A stretch of DNA of 64,000 bases from Wyeomyia smithii (GCF_029784165.1 NC_073694.1:24500506-24564505), one strand, 5' to 3'. Counted from the first letter of the stretch, positions 1-11,574 are shown. The notes: generated by a model not told the origin, from the sequence alone. Numbers and translations: made by a program.

Positions 1-679
1 GAATGTTTTTGGGCACTCGTCACACGCGAAAGATTTCTCTTTTTTGAAGTGACTTTTCTGGTGCCTCAACTGGGCGTACTTTTCGTGGAACGTTTTGTCA
101 CAGAACTCGCACTTGAAAGATCGCTCATTGGAGTGAATCAACTTGTGCCGGGTCAGGCTGCCTCGTACGGCAAAATCGTTCCCACACACGTCACATTCGA
201 AAGGCCTGCTGACATTGGTGTGATCTTCCGAGTGAGTCAGCGCGTGCTTCTTTAGCATAGACTGATAAAGGAAACCTTTTCCGCAGACATTACATATAAC
301 ATTCCTCCTGTGCCTTTTCAAATGCCTCCTCAAAACCACCTGTTCCTTGAATCTCTTGTCGCAAAGATTGCAGTTGAAGCATCCAGCATCCGAATGCGTC
401 AGCTTGTGCGAAATAAGGGAGTTCCGAAAGGCAAATTTTTTTTCACACTCATTGCATTCGAAAGACTTCCCCTTAGCTTTCAGCTGTCTACCATCAGTCA
501 ATGTGTTCGGGAGGACGTCATCCGGCAGGCTACAATTATTGAAAATTTATCTAAAATTTTAATCTATTACTTCCATAAACTTACCGTGCTGGTTCGATTT
601 TAATAATACTATCCTCCTTGATGCATTCAGCTTCGTTTGGCACTTCAACAGATTCCTCTTTTATTTGGGGCAAATTCAT
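1..679 (-). CDS. C2H2 zinc-finger protein 1 of cluster (3' end cut by window edge)
   Basis: A likely nuclear DNA-binding protein. Exon 1 runs 679 to 585 from the ATG at 677-679 and encodes a short acidic segment with the lysine motifs IKEE and IKIE. The intron is 584-530 (GTAAG donor, AG acceptor), and exon 2 starts at 529 and runs off the left edge. The phase 2 join gives an uninterrupted frame. Visible fingers correspond to fingers 1, 2, 3, 5 and 6 and the start of 7 of the neighbour at 962-2309. Finger 4 is missing through a clean 81-nt in-frame deletion at about position 223. Identity with the neighbour is very high through the 5' flank, so this is a recent tandem duplicate. The C-terminus cannot be seen. 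Confidence 0.82.
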
Positions 680-914
680 TTTGTTATTCACCGTGAACCT
701 AACACAACAAACAGATAGAACCGGTAGAACATGTAGAGATTCACTTTTTAGCATCAAACTGACCGACCTGTCATCGTACAGTTGTTCGCTATGTACACTG
801 TGAATGAAGACTAAGCATTGAAAACCATCCCTACGATGAAATACATTGGAAACATCGAACATTGTTTGCGGAAGGAGATTTCAACCAAATAAAAAACGGC
901 TGGTATAATACCTC

Positions 915-920
915 TTTATT
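915..920 (-). terminator. Polyadenylation signal of zinc-finger gene 2
   Basis: An AATAAA hexamer on the minus strand lies about 40 bases downstream of the stop codon of the 962-2309 gene, a normal distance for insect 3' ends. Confidence 0.55.
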
Positions 921-961
921 TTTATACAAAATTTACACGGTTTGGGTAATTTATATTAATG

Positions 962-2309
962 TCATCCATTACTACTTTTCGTCGGCGCAACAACTTTCCC
1001 ACTGTTGTGCGCAACCAAATGGTTTTCCAACCATCGTGTCTTCTGGTAGGACTTGCCACAAATGTCGCACTTATGGGGCCGTTCGTCGATATGCACGCGT
1101 GAGTGCGCCAACAATTGCGGACCGGTGATAAATCCTTTCCCGCAAATGTCACACTGGTGGGGTCGATTATTTTGGTGCACTGCCATATGATACTGCAGGT
1201 TACTTTTCAGTGTAAATTGTTTGCCACAAATGTCGCAACCGAACAGATCTTTCTCTGTGTGCAATCTCAGATGTGCCTTCAAGTAAAATTTGCTGGAGCA
1301 GTTTTTGCCGCAAACCTCGCACTTGAAAGGCTCTTCACCACGATGAATTTTCATGTGAATCGCGAGTTCATTTCTGGACGAAAGGATTTTTCCACATACT
1401 TCGCATTTGTAGAGCTGACTGCCAGTATGCACTCGCATATGAATCCTGAGGTATCTTTTAAGGTAACTTTTTCCACATATTTGGCATTTGTTTGCTTGTT
1501 CTGTGGAATGAATAATGAGCTTGTGATCGGTCAGTGATTGATTGTAAGCGAATGTTTTTGGGCACTCGTCACACGCGAAAGATTTCTCCTTTTTGAAGTG
1601 ACTTTTCTGGTGCCTCAACTGGGCGTACTTTTCGTGGAACGTTTTGTCACAGAACTCGCACTTGAAAGATCGCTCATTGGAGTGAATCAACTTGTGCCGG
1701 GTCAGACTGCCTCGTACGGCAAAATTATTCCCACACACGTCACATTCGAAAGGCCTGCTGACATTGGTGTGAGTTCGCAAGTGCAAATTCAAGTTATACT
1801 GACTCTTGAACGCTTTATCACAAATCTCACATTTGAACTTTCGTATGGCCGGATCTTCCGAGTGAGTCAGCGCGTGCTTCTTTAGCATAAACTGATAAAG
1901 GAAACCTTTTCCGCAGACATTACATTTAACATTCTTCCTGTGCCTTTTCAAATGCCTCCTCAAGACTACCTGTTCCTTGAACCTTTTGTCGCAAAGATTG
2001 CAGTTAAAGCATCCAGCATCCGAATGCGTCAGCTTGTGCGAAATAAGGGAGTTCCGAAAGGCAAATTTTTTTTCACACTCATTGCACTCGAAAGACTTCC
2101 CCTTAGCTTTCAGCTGTTTACCATCACTCAATGTGTTCGGGAGGACGTCAGCCAGCAGGCTAAAATCAATAGAAATTTACCTAAAATTTTAATCCATTAC
2201 TTCCATAAACTAACCGTGCTGGTTCGATTTTTATAATACTTTCCTCCTTGATGCATTCAGCTTTGTTTGGCACTTCAATAGATTCCTCGTTTATTTGGGG
2301 CAAATTCAT
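962..2309 (-). CDS. C2H2 zinc-finger protein 2 of cluster (13 fingers)
   Basis: Exon 1 is 2309-2215 (ATG at 2307-2309), the intron 2214-2160, and exon 2 2159-962. Spliced length is 431 codons, 430 residues. An internal Met at 2131 could start a shorter reading, but the conserved 5' exon shared by all six paralogues argues for the two-exon model. The N-terminus is acidic with IKIE and similar psi-K-x-E motifs. Thirteen Cys2His2 fingers then follow almost without gaps, several joined by TGEKP-like linkers. The intron starts GTTAG rather than the GTAAG of paralogue 1, still a legal GT. Role inferred: sequence-specific nuclear DNA binding; no target can be read. No KRAB, BTB or ZAD domain is present. 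Confidence 0.88.
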
Positions 2310-2740
2310 TTTGTTATTCACTGTGAACCTAACACAACAAACAGGTAGAACTTCGTTGTTTGAACATCAAACTGACCGAACTGTCATCGTGTTAAGGTGC
2401 GCTATGTACACTGTAAATAAAAACTTATGTGCCGAATAGTATTGTCACTATGAAGTACGAAAACATCGCATTAACATAGTACAAATTATTCTTCGATTTA
2501 TGAACACGAAACAGTAGTTTAAACGTTGAATAATAAAAGAAGGAGAATCATAGTTTTATAAATGTAATTGTTAATTAATTCAAAGTCAGGATTCTCGTTG
2601 AGAGCTGGAAAAACATAAAGTAGCTTGTTCGCTATTTTTCAATTGTAATTGTGCGAAACATTCATTTAAGATTTACTAAGTCTTCTACAATGCATAAATC
2701 AAAAGCAAATGCAAAATCAAAAGCAGTATAATAAAAATTA

Positions 2741-2746
2741 TTTATT
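2741..2746 (-). terminator. Polyadenylation signal of zinc-finger gene 3
   Basis: A minus-strand AATAAA about 25 bases beyond the stop codon of the 2769-4097 gene. Confidence 0.5.
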
Positions 2747-2768
2747 ATACAATTTATGATAACTTCAC

Positions 2769-4097
2769 TTATTCATTGCTACTTTTCGGCGCAACTATGA
2801 CTTTCTCACTGCTGTGACCAGGCAAATGATGTCTTAACGTTTGCGCATTTCTGTAGGCTTTACCACAAATGGAACACTTATGTGGTCGCTCGTCGGTATG
2901 CATGCGTAAATGCATCTTTAATCTTGTGGCGTTAACAAATCCTTTCCCGCAGATGCCACACTGATCTTTCGTGTGCTTTGCCATGTGATACTGCAGGCTT
3001 TTTTTCATTGTAAACCGTTCACCACAAATGTCGCAACCGAACAGATCCTTCTCTGTGTGCGATCGTAGATGTGCTTTCAAGTATTTGTTGCTCGAGCAAT
3101 TTTCGCCGCAAATCTCGCATCTGTAAGGCTCTTCGCCAAGATGAATTTTCGTGTGGATGGCGAGGTTTCTTTTAGACGAAGGGTTTTTTCCACATACTTC
3201 ACATTTGTAGCGCTGAGTACCAGTATGCACCCGCATGTGAATCTTGAGGTAACTTACCGGGTAACTTTTCTGACAGATTTTGCATTTGTTAGCTTGTTCA
3301 TCAGAATGAACGGACTTGTGTTCGCTCAGCGATTTATAGCGAACGAATGCTTTCGGACACTCGTCACACGCGAAAGGTTTTATCTTTTTAGAGTGAGTTT
3401 TCTGGTGCCGCATCTGGGAACACTTTTCGTTGAACGTTTTGTTACAAAACTCGCACTTGAAAGATCGCTCGTTGGAATGACTCAACTTGTGCCGGCTCAG
3501 GACTCTCTGATCGACATAATAATTCCCGCACACGTCACATTCGAAAGGCCTTTTAACATCGATGTGCGATGCGCGCCGGTGCCGGTTCAGATTGCTGCGA
3601 ATCTTGAACGCTTTGTCACAAATCTCACATTTGAACTTTCGTATGGCCGGATCTTCCGAGTGAGACAACGCGTGCATCGATAGTTTATGCTTAAAGGGAA
3701 ACCCTTTTCCGCAGACATCACATTCAAAATTCCTCTTGTGCCTTGTTAGGTGTCTCCTCAAAACCTCCTTTTCCCTGAACCTTTTGTCGCAGATTTCGCA
3801 GCTGAAGGATCCATTATCTGAATGCATTAGCTTGTGCAGAATAAGTGAATTCCGATGGCTAAGCTTCTTTCCACATTGATTACACTCGAAAGATTTCTGC
3901 GATTTGTCATTGTCAGCCGATGGGGTATCATGGATGTTATCCGGTTGATCGATCGGCTCACTTAAGCTACAAGATGTTTTTCTATAATTTAATTCACTAC
4001 TTATGGCTCCTTTAATTGCGTACCGTGTCTCTTCGACCTTAATAAAACTTTCATCTTCGCAACCATTAGACTGCTCGTTTATTCGGGGAATATTCAT
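2769..4097 (-). CDS. C2H2 zinc-finger protein 3 of cluster (13 fingers)
   Basis: Start chosen at the ATG 4095-4097, which aligns with the first exon of the paralogues. Thirteen Cys2His2 fingers follow, the eleventh and twelfth joined by a shortened linker. By homology with the 25113 gene, exon 1 ends at 4024, the intron is 4023-3967 and exon 2 starts at 3966, giving 423 residues. Here the intron is 57 nt, has no stop and is in frame, so an unspliced 442-residue form would also be open. Its donor reads GTACGC, weaker than the GTAAGT of the paralogue. The N-terminus carries an IKVEE motif. This gene and the 25113 gene form a subfamily distinct from the other four. Confidence 0.86.
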   Translation of the reverse strand: MNIPRINEQSNGCEDESFIKVEETRYAIKGAISSELNYRKTSCSLSEPIDQPDNIHDTPSADNDKSQKSFECNQCGKKLSHRNSLILHKLMHSDNGSFSCEICDKRFREKEVLRRHLTRHKRNFECDVCGKGFPFKHKLSMHALSHSEDPAIRKFKCEICDKAFKIRSNLNRHRRASHIDVKRPFECDVCGNYYVDQRVLSRHKLSHSNERSFKCEFCNKTFNEKCSQMRHQKTHSKKIKPFACDECPKAFVRYKSLSEHKSVHSDEQANKCKICQKSYPVSYLKIHMRVHTGTQRYKCEVCGKNPSSKRNLAIHTKIHLGEEPYRCEICGENCSSNKYLKAHLRSHTEKDLFGCDICGERFTMKKSLQYHMAKHTKDQCGICGKGFVNATRLKMHLRMHTDERPHKCSICGKAYRNAQTLRHHLPGHSSEKVIVAPKSSNE

Positions 4098-5115
4098 TTT
4101 GTTATTCACTTTGAACCTAACACAACAAACAGGTAAAAGTTTACTGTTTACATGCATCAGACTGACCGAACTGTCATCGTATCGTTGTGCGCTATGTACA
4201 CTGTAAATGAAAACTGATGCACTATGAAGTGGAAACTAAATACGGTTTGTTTTTCGGTTTCAGATGAAAATGACACATTTTGCTGGTTTTTTATAAAAGA
4301 AAAAGCAAAATGGTATGTTCCTATGTAGAAACGTAGGTTTTACGTAGGACTAAAAATAGTATGATATATTTATGAACCGATAGGATCCATTGTTTTCTCT
4401 CTGCCTTGTAATTGGTACGTATTGCTTGGCAGTGAAAACATACCTTGTCGAATATATATATTGTGTGAACAAAAAACAACTTGCTATCATTTGCTCAAAC
4501 TTTTTGATGTCTGTGTTGGAGAAAAAACCAATCGTATAGAATAGAGTAGTACGCAGTTAAAAAGAAATTTCTCTTACTATCTCAGTCCTATACACTGTAA
4601 AAAATCTACACGTTACTGCGAAGTGTATTCCACTTACATCTGTGCTAATAGATGAAACATTTGACATCCACGTGGAATACATTTAGGTTTCAGTTCTCAG
4701 CACAAAATCAAGTGTGTTACACTTCAATTTGTTACGTCATGCATACCGGAATCAATCTTCCTATACACTCAGATTCCAATGCTTACACACGTCAAATGCC
4801 AAAACATGTTAAAACACCGTGGATTCCAATAAAAAAACGATATGGGTCGACATAATAGAATGATTAGGTTCGCTCATTGACATTCATATGTAAAGAGCAC
4901 AGTGCATAAATTCGCAGATTGAAACTGTGTATTTTAACACTCTATTCTAAATTCCTATTATTTAGTGTGTAAGTTGGAAGCGAATCAGCTGTTCACTGTT
5001 TTGATTATTTCATTCGTAATGATGGTGCAGTTAGAGGTGTAAGATTTTTCAAAACCATTAACATAGAATTGATTTGAGTTCTGAAGTTCTACCTGTTTGT
5101 TGTGTTAGGTTCACG
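4098..5115. other. Head-to-head intergenic region between divergent zinc-finger genes
   Basis: This separates the divergent zinc-finger genes 3 (minus) and 4 (plus), so it should hold both promoters. A block around 4110-4210 (with the string GCGCACAA and CAGTGTACATAG on the minus strand) recurs upstream of genes 1, 2 and 6 and is probably shared promoter or 5' UTR. At about 4588-4940 there may be a small TA-flanked element beginning TACACTGTAAAAAATC; its right end is uncertain. From about 4940 the sequence matches the flank of gene 5 near 12940. Confidence 0.45.
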
Positions 5116-6116
5116 ATGAATAACATGAATTTGCCTCGAATAAAAGAGGAATCTATTGAAGTGACAAACGAAGCTAATTGCAAGGTAGAAAGTATCATCA
5201 AAGTCGAAACAGCACGGTAAGATTTCAGAAGTGATAGATCAAAATTTTAGATAAATTTCCATTAATTTGTAGGATAAGTGAGCAACCCCTGCTCAAGCAC
5301 ACCAAACTCAGGCCTTTCGAATGCGACGTCTGTGGGAATAATTTTACGTTACGAGGTAGCCTGACCCGGCACAAGTTGATTCATTCCAATGAGCGATCTT
5401 TCAAGTGCGAGTTCTGCGACAAAACATTCAACGAAAAGTACATTAAGTTGAGGCACCAGAAAACCCACCTCAGAAAGGGACCCAACTCAGAGGAGAAACT
5501 CTTCGCTTGTGACGAGTGCCCGAAAACATTCGTTCTCTATGAATCACTGTGCGATCACAAGTCCGTTCATTCCACAAAACAAGCTGACAAATGCCAAATA
5601 TGTGGGAAAAGCTACCATAAAAAATACCTTAAGACTCATATGCAAAAGCATACTGGGAATCACGACTACCAATGTGGAATATGTGGAAAAGCTCTTACGT
5701 CCAGATATTATCTCGCAACTCACATGCAATTTCATCTTGGCGAAGCGCCTTTCAAGTGCGAGATTTGCAGTAAAATTTGCTCCAGCAAGTTTTACTTACA
5801 GGCACATCTACGGGTGCACACAGCGCAGGATATGTCCGATTGCGACATTTGTGGTAAACGATTTACACTGAAAAGCAGCCTGAAGTATCACATGGCAGTG
5901 CACACGAATAATCGACCCCACCAGTGTGGCATCTGCGGGAAAGGATTCACTACCGGTCCGCAATTGTTGGCGCACTCACGCATGCATACCGGCGAACGGC
6001 CACATAAGTGCGACATCTGTGGCAAGTCCTACCGAAATGCACGATGGTTGGAAAACCATTCGGTTATTCACAACAGTGGAAAAAAAATTGCGGCAACGAA
6101 AAGTAGTAATGAATGA
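5116..6116 (+). CDS. C2H2 zinc-finger protein 4 of cluster (9 fingers)
   Basis: Exon 1 is 5116-5216; a second in-frame ATG at 5125 matches the start used by the paralogues, so the protein is 314 or 311 residues. Intron 5217-5272, exon 2 5273-6116 with TGA stop. Joined in phase 2, the N-terminal acidic segment runs directly into what is finger 5 of gene 2: the first four fingers are missing. Nine Cys2His2 fingers remain. The finger array is otherwise collinear with gene 2. The same deletion is present in the gene at 13579, so it predates their duplication. The 3' flank is shared with gene 5 and is interrupted by the Gypsy element that starts at 6306. Confidence 0.87.
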
Positions 6117-6305
6117 CCTGTATAATAGTGCTTACATCTTTACAATTACAAATATTTTTCCAGTAAAGTCATTTTCGTCAGTTTTAAAAGATTGAAATTT
6201 TATGAAAATCGTCACTGTACACCATCCATTGTAGCCTTGCTTGTTGGTTTTGCAGGGAAGCCATTTTTGACCATAGTTTTCCATAGCTCTACTTGGTCGA
6301 TGGTG

Positions 6306-6498
6306 TGATACTTCACTATTCATCAAGAAAACGTTATGTTATTTCCCAGAATAATCATTTATTAGCACGCGGTACTTAACAACCTTTTCCACTCTCGTTT
6401 ATTCTCTTTATCCTATATCTCTCGTCAACACTCCTCACCCAGGGCAGTACTTAGGTATATTTAATGTATTTCTATCAGAGCCGTAGCTGGGAACCACA
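6306..6498 (-). repeat. 3' LTR of Gypsy element
   Basis: This begins TGATA and ends ACCACA on the plus strand, giving TG...CA ends. It matches 11044-11229 apart from about twelve substitutions and a 7-bp length difference. It contains an AATAAA on the minus strand. Confidence 0.82.
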
Positions 6499-6558
6499 TC
6501 TTCCCTTCTTTTAAATTAAGTTACATAACAAAATCATTATATTTTTCTGGTTTCTTCG

Positions 6559-8335
6559 TTATCCTTTGTCGGCGACCGGATAAGCTTTTCGGAAGATCGT
6601 TTCCTTCATCATAGCTGTGGAATTCTTCTTCAGATGATGGTTATTATTATTCACATCGTTCGTGTGTACATTCTCAATCGGTTCGAGAGCTTTCTTAAGA
6701 TGAGCAACATTTCTGTCGTAGCACTTTCCGCTATCTGGATCTTCTACAGTAATACGGGGGCCAGTTCGTGTAACCACTGAGTATTTCTTAGGATTATACG
6801 TAGTCGTGAGTTTATTACCTGAAATCTGATATTGCATAAGAACCCTATCTCCCTGTTTAATCGAAGAGCGTCTGGCTCTACGCCGTAAATCCTTAGTTTT
6901 TTTTTCCGTTTTCTTTCGCAATTTGATCTTTATCACGAAAATCCGTGCTGGTCGGAATGGTTTCAATATCTTCAAGGGCTGGAATTTTCGATCGAATCGT
7001 ACGTCCATAGAGTAACTCGGTTGGTGTTTTACCTGTTGTGGAGTGTGGCGTGGTATAATACATTATAAGATAATCGCGAAGGTCTTGCTGCCAATCTCTG
7101 CCTAGGGAGTTGCTAATTTGAAGTCTCTTGAGTAAGGATCGATTCTGTCTCTCTACAAGGCAATTTTCTTGTGGCCAATAGGGCGTCGAATGGTTCAGGT
7201 GTATCCCGTGTGTTCTGCAATAACTATCAAGCTCAACTCCAACAAATTGCTTAGCATTGTTTAAAGTTATTGTCCGTTGAAAACCCAGTCTTGTGAAAAT
7301 TCTATCTAGTCGACTGACCGTCTCTTTTGCTGTGATTTTATGCATAATCTCTACTTTCTTGTACCGACTATAATAATCTATCACTACAAGCAGGTAACTG
7401 GCACATGGCATCGGACCGAGAAAGTCGATAGCTATATCGATCCAAGGTTTCAATGGTATTGAACGACGATGCATTGGTTCGGGTTTGTTAGGTAGTCCTT
7501 CTAAACGGCATTCCTCACATAACGCTACGCATTGTGTGATATCTTTGTCCATTCCAGGCCACCATGCTCTTTCCCTAAGCCGTCGCTTCATTACGGACTC
7601 CCCTGGATGTGCTTCATTAGCCAGGTCAATCATTCGGGATCTCAAACTAGTCGGCACAACTAACTTATCTCCGCGTACAAGTAATTCGCCTACACAGCCC
7701 AATTCATTTTTGAACGGTAGAAACGGCTTAGCATGTGGATGGTCCCATTGTCCAGTTTGCAAGCATTCTTTAACTACTTTCAGAACACTATCCGATTCCA
7801 CTACTTTTTCTACGTCCGTAACGTCGATGGCTGCTGACTTTATTATAGCAAGTACCATAAACGTACTTTCAGCATCAAACTCTTCCGGCGGTGAGTTGTC
7901 GACCAGACGAGAAAGAGAGTCCGCGATATAACCTGTTCCCTTACGGTATTTTACGATGAATGAGAAGGACTGAAGGCGCAATACCCATCCCTCGATTCTA
8001 GAGCAAGGCTTGGATTTGGGCTGGAAGATAGCTTCGAGAGGTTTGTGGTCGGTCTCCAGTTCAAACATGCGCCCGATGAGATAAATCGAAAACCTCTCCA
8101 CGGCCCAGACTAAAGCTAGCGCCTCCTTCTCTGTCTGGCAGTAGCGACGTTCTGTTTGAGTCAAGCTTTTACTAGCATACGATATTGGGCGTGGTTTGTC
8201 ATCAGTTAGACCTTCGAATTGGATTAAAACAGCTCCTAAGGAAACAGGAGAAGCATCAGCTATCACTCTTGTCCGGAGTGTGTTGTCGAAAAACCAAAGA
8301 TGTCGAACGTTTGATATCAGTCGTTTCAATTCCAC
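6559..8335 (-). pseudogene. Gypsy pol fragment: RNase H, integrase
   Basis: Two overlapping minus-strand frames (8335-6893 and 7008-6559) cover RNase H (TDHKP motif), the integrase HHCC zinc-binding region, the integrase core and the basic C-terminal domain. They are offset by a frameshift near 6900-7000. The second core acidic position, normally Asp in a DN-K-Q-F context, reads Asn (LNNAKQF), while the final Glu (VERQN) is present. This integrase should therefore be inactive. Family assignment to Ty3/Gypsy rests on domain order and motifs. Confidence 0.85.
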
Positions 8336-8462
8336 AAACGCTTCTTGCTGTTCTTTGCCCCAGGAAAACTTGACGCCTGAATGGGTAAGCTCACGAAGCG
8401 GAGTGGAGATGGTAACGACGTTGGGAAGAAATCTACCGACGTATGTAACGAGGCCTTAAAAG

Positions 8463-9070
8463 CTACGGACTTCCTCTGATGTGGAGGGGGCACGAAAAGG
8501 CTTCAACCTTACTTTTTGAAAGTTGCACTCCTCTGGAAGAAATTATATGTCCCAAGAACTCCAGCTCCGATACTTTGAACACACATTTCGCTTGGTTTAA
8601 TAGAATACCTTTTTCGCTTATAATTCGCAGCACCTTTTCCAGTGCTGCATCGTGCTCTTCCTCAGAAGAGCCGAAAATTAGAATGTCAGCAATGAAATTC
8701 ACTGCATTCTTACTGCAGGGGCTAAGTAGCTGTTTCATGATTCGTTGGAATATTTCAGGCGCAATAGCAACGTCATACATTAAACGTGTATATCGAAATA
8801 AACCCATGTGTGTGATGAATGTTGTCATATATCTGCTACCTTCTTCTAGCTCCACCTGATAGATCCTGAAATGGATAAAAGCTCTATAATGAAAATAAAC
8901 AAACAAACCTGATGGAAGGCCTCCTTAATGTCCAGACGACTGAAAATTTTCGCAGATAAATCTTGGCAAGAAATCGTCTACGGTAGGCATAATATGCCGT
9001 TCGCGTAAAATCGCAGTATTCGCTCTGCGCATATCAACGCATAAACGAAGATCTCCGTTGTCCTTTACGA
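8463..9070 (-). pseudogene. Gypsy reverse transcriptase fragment
   Basis: Minus-strand RT segment. The region 9060-8920 reads like the RT palm N-terminal part (DMRRAN), frameshifts, and continues in 8906-8463. The catalytic box that should read like FIDDI reads FIADI, so an active-site Asp is lost. Thumb and connection motifs (LGHIIS) follow. Confidence 0.8.
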
Positions 9071-9099
9071 CTGTGACTAATGGAGACACCCATTAACAA

Positions 9100-9986
9100 C
9101 CGCCTTCTACTGGTTCTACTGGTACTGCCATGACCTTTGCCATGACCATGATCTACGATATTCTTTTTGCATCCTGAGTCTACGAGCATTTGTAACATGA
9201 CACCTCCAAGTTTAAGCCACATGAAGTCGTCTCTGTCACCGATACTAAATATAAAACTCGTATGAGCTAACAATATTCGTCACAATATCGATATCAAGGG
9301 TATCTTTCTGAAGTAACTGTTCTTTAAGGTCGTTTGGAGCGAATAAGATGACCTTGTCGATCACACTTATTGATCTGCTCACTTCCGGTGTCTTACCAAA
9401 GTTGCATTTTCTTGATTGATCTTGACATCTTAGCATAAATTTTCCTAAACTTTCATCTAGCTCCGGTTTTAAAGTCCAGAACATATTTCTTACAAACGTA
9501 TCGTGTTATTTCGGAGAGAAATACGTCTCGAGTTTTGATATTGCAACTTGGTAAGGATCCACAGATTTCGTTGTGTCCTCCTGAACATTCGCACCGGGTA
9601 TTGACAGGAATACTTCTTGGAGATCAGGTCCTGCTTTGGCTAAAAAGACGTTCTTTATTTTTGTTTTGTCTGTTTCGCCGGTTGCTGCTACGATGTACTC
9701 GAAATGTCGCTTGTATTTAATCCATTCATTGTGGATACTGTTCCGAGCAATTTGATAAATCCTTTCTCTTCGCCTGGCGGCCTACCACCTTTGTGGTAAT
9801 TCACGTTTATCGCTGTAACGTACAGCCGCTAACCTTTGTAGCATAAACTTGTTTACACTGTTTCTTAAACAGTCACTACAACCGTGTTGCAGTATGCGGA
9901 AGTTTTAGATCTGTCCGAAGAAAAAATAATTTTGTTTACCATGAGTATAACCTCAATTTGAGGAAAAACAATTATTCTTCCTAAAT
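9100..9986 (-). pseudogene. Gypsy gag and protease remnants
   Basis: From the right, 9700-9530 reads a capsid-like gag segment, interrupted by a stop near 9510, then continuing in 9484-9245 (FMLRCQDQ, ISVIDKV). At 9225-9150 a protease-like motif LVDSGCKKNIVD is visible. Between protease and RT the sequence is shortened, so the usual spacer is missing. The upstream gag end is cut by the RTE insertion at 9995. Confidence 0.7.
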
Positions 9987-9994
9987 TTAGATGT

Positions 9995-10979
9995 ACCTTA
10001 CCAAACAGTCCCAAGCCGTGGTGTGGCCTTTGCTGTACGTAAGAGTCGTCTCCATTCCACCAGGTCCATGGCTGCAGTTCACCAGCTCTGCAGTCTGCGT
10101 AGGGTCCGCAGGTCGTCTTTCACCTGATCGATCCACCTTGCCCGCTGTGCACCTCTCCGTCTCGTCCCTGACGGATTGGTTTTAAGAACCATCTTTACCG
10201 GGCTGTCGTCTGGCATCCTTGCAACATGCCCAGCCCACCGCAACCTGCCTATCTTAGCGGTGTGGACGATATATGGCTCCCCAAGCAGCTCCTGCAGTTC
10301 GTGGTTCATTCGCCTTCTCCACACTCTGTTTTTTTATCTGCAGTCCACCGAAGATGGTACGCAACACCTTCCGCTCGAAGATCGCAAGGGCGCGTTGGTC
10401 CTCCACAAGCATAGTCCATGTCTCATGCCCGTAGAGGACTACCGGTCTGATCAGCGTCTTGTAGATGATTAACTTGGTGCGGCGACGAATTCTACTTGAT
10501 CGGAGCGTCCTCCGGAGACCAAAGTATGCACGATTTCCTGCCATAATGCGCCGTTGAATTTCTCTGCTGGTATCGTTGTCGGCAGTTACCAGTGAGCCCA
10601 GGTACACGAACTCATCGACCACCTCGATTTCATCACCACCAATTTGAACTCGAGGTGGGAGGTTACTAATACTGTTACTGTCTTCACGTGAACCCCTTTC
10701 TTTCATGTACTTCGTCTTCGATGCATTGATAACCAGTCCAATCCGTTTGGCTTCAGCCTTTAGTCCGATGTACGTATCCGCCATCTTCACAAAGCTCCGA
10801 GCCACAATGTCAATATCGTCGGCGAAACCAAACAGTTGAACCGACTTTTGGAATATCGTGCCACTCGTGTTAATCCCCGCCCTTCTAATGACACCTTCCA
10901 GGGCAATGTTAAACAGTAGGCACGAGAGACCATCACCTAGCTTGGACCTCTTCGGGTTTCGAAGGGGCTCGAGAGTGCC
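9995..10979 (-). mobile_element. 5'-truncated RTE-type non-LTR retrotransposon
   Basis: This is a minus-strand RT C-terminal half: a GFADDIDIV catalytic box with both Asp residues, the YLGSLVT motif, and a C-terminal tail with GRLRWAGHVARM and RRRGAQRARW, seen in RTE/CFDP2-like elements. The flanking repeat TTAGATGT occurs at 9987-9994 and 10980-10987, a clear 8-bp target duplication, so the truncation happened at insertion. The frame is open over most of its length with one shift near 10330. It sits inside the Gypsy element. Confidence 0.85.
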
Positions 10980-11043
10980 TTAGATGTTCTTAGTTTAAAT
11001 TTGGTTTACCTTTTTCTCCAGTTTTTTCGCTCGTCGCCAAATT

Positions 11044-11229
11044 TGATAGTTCACTATTCATCAAGAAACCGTTATGTTATTTCCCAGAATAATCTTTTAT
11101 TAGCACGCGGCACTGAACAACCTTTTACACTTTTGTTTATTCTCTTTATCTCTCGTCAACACTTCTCACCCAGGGCAGTACTTAGGTATATTTAATGTAT
11201 TTCTATCAGAGCCGTACCTGGGTACCACA
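11044..11229 (-). repeat. 5' LTR of Gypsy element
   Basis: Direct repeat partner of 6306-6498. The sequence immediately to its right rejoins the zinc-finger 3' flank. Confidence 0.82.
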
Positions 11230-11574
11230 GATAGTATCGGAAGCGGCATTGAATTTTCAGTCCTACGTCAAACCTGCCGTTTTGCACTTAGGAACATGTC
11301 CTCATACTTTTTCTCTTATACCTCCATGAGTCGATGTTCTACGAGTCGATATTTTCCATTACTCGATAATATCTTCAGTCCCTCCAATTTACCATATAGG
11401 CTTGCCCTCAACAGTCGGTATTTCCCTTACTCGATGCCTCCCTTGGTCGATGGTCCCGCTTGGTAACTATGCTCATTGTTTGGTTTCTTTGAGTCGATAT
11501 CGTTCTCAAGTTTCAAGTTCGGAAGACGTGAAAAATTGTTTTGAAAAATTAGAAATAAATTATCCGTACTGACG

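Larger units (their letters stand above)
6306..11229 (-). mobile_element. Degenerate Gypsy-family LTR retrotransposon
   Basis: Two direct repeats (6306-6498 and 11044-11229) bound a minus-strand gag, protease, RT, RNase H and integrase order. A purine tract borders the left repeat (complement of 6499-6513) and a TGGCGACGAG primer-site-like sequence lies just inside the right repeat (complement of 11030-11039). The LTRs differ at roughly a dozen sites plus a 7-bp gap, so this is an old copy. It sits in the 3' flank of zinc-finger gene 4: the sequence after 11229 matches that after gene 5 at about 14779. An RTE fragment has inserted at 9995. All reading frames are broken. Confidence 0.85.

Noticed and set aside
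1103..1885. Open plus-strand frames opposite zinc-finger gene 2 (and similar ones at 3069, 5544, 13997 and 25527)
   Set aside because: They mirror the repetitive finger codons of the true genes in the antisense frame, with no motif or start context of their own.
4588..4940. Second copy of the CACGTAAA-type TIR element between genes 3 and 4
   Set aside because: The left end TACACTGTAAAAAATC is similar in style, but no matching right end or target duplication could be fixed, so it is only noted in the region entry.
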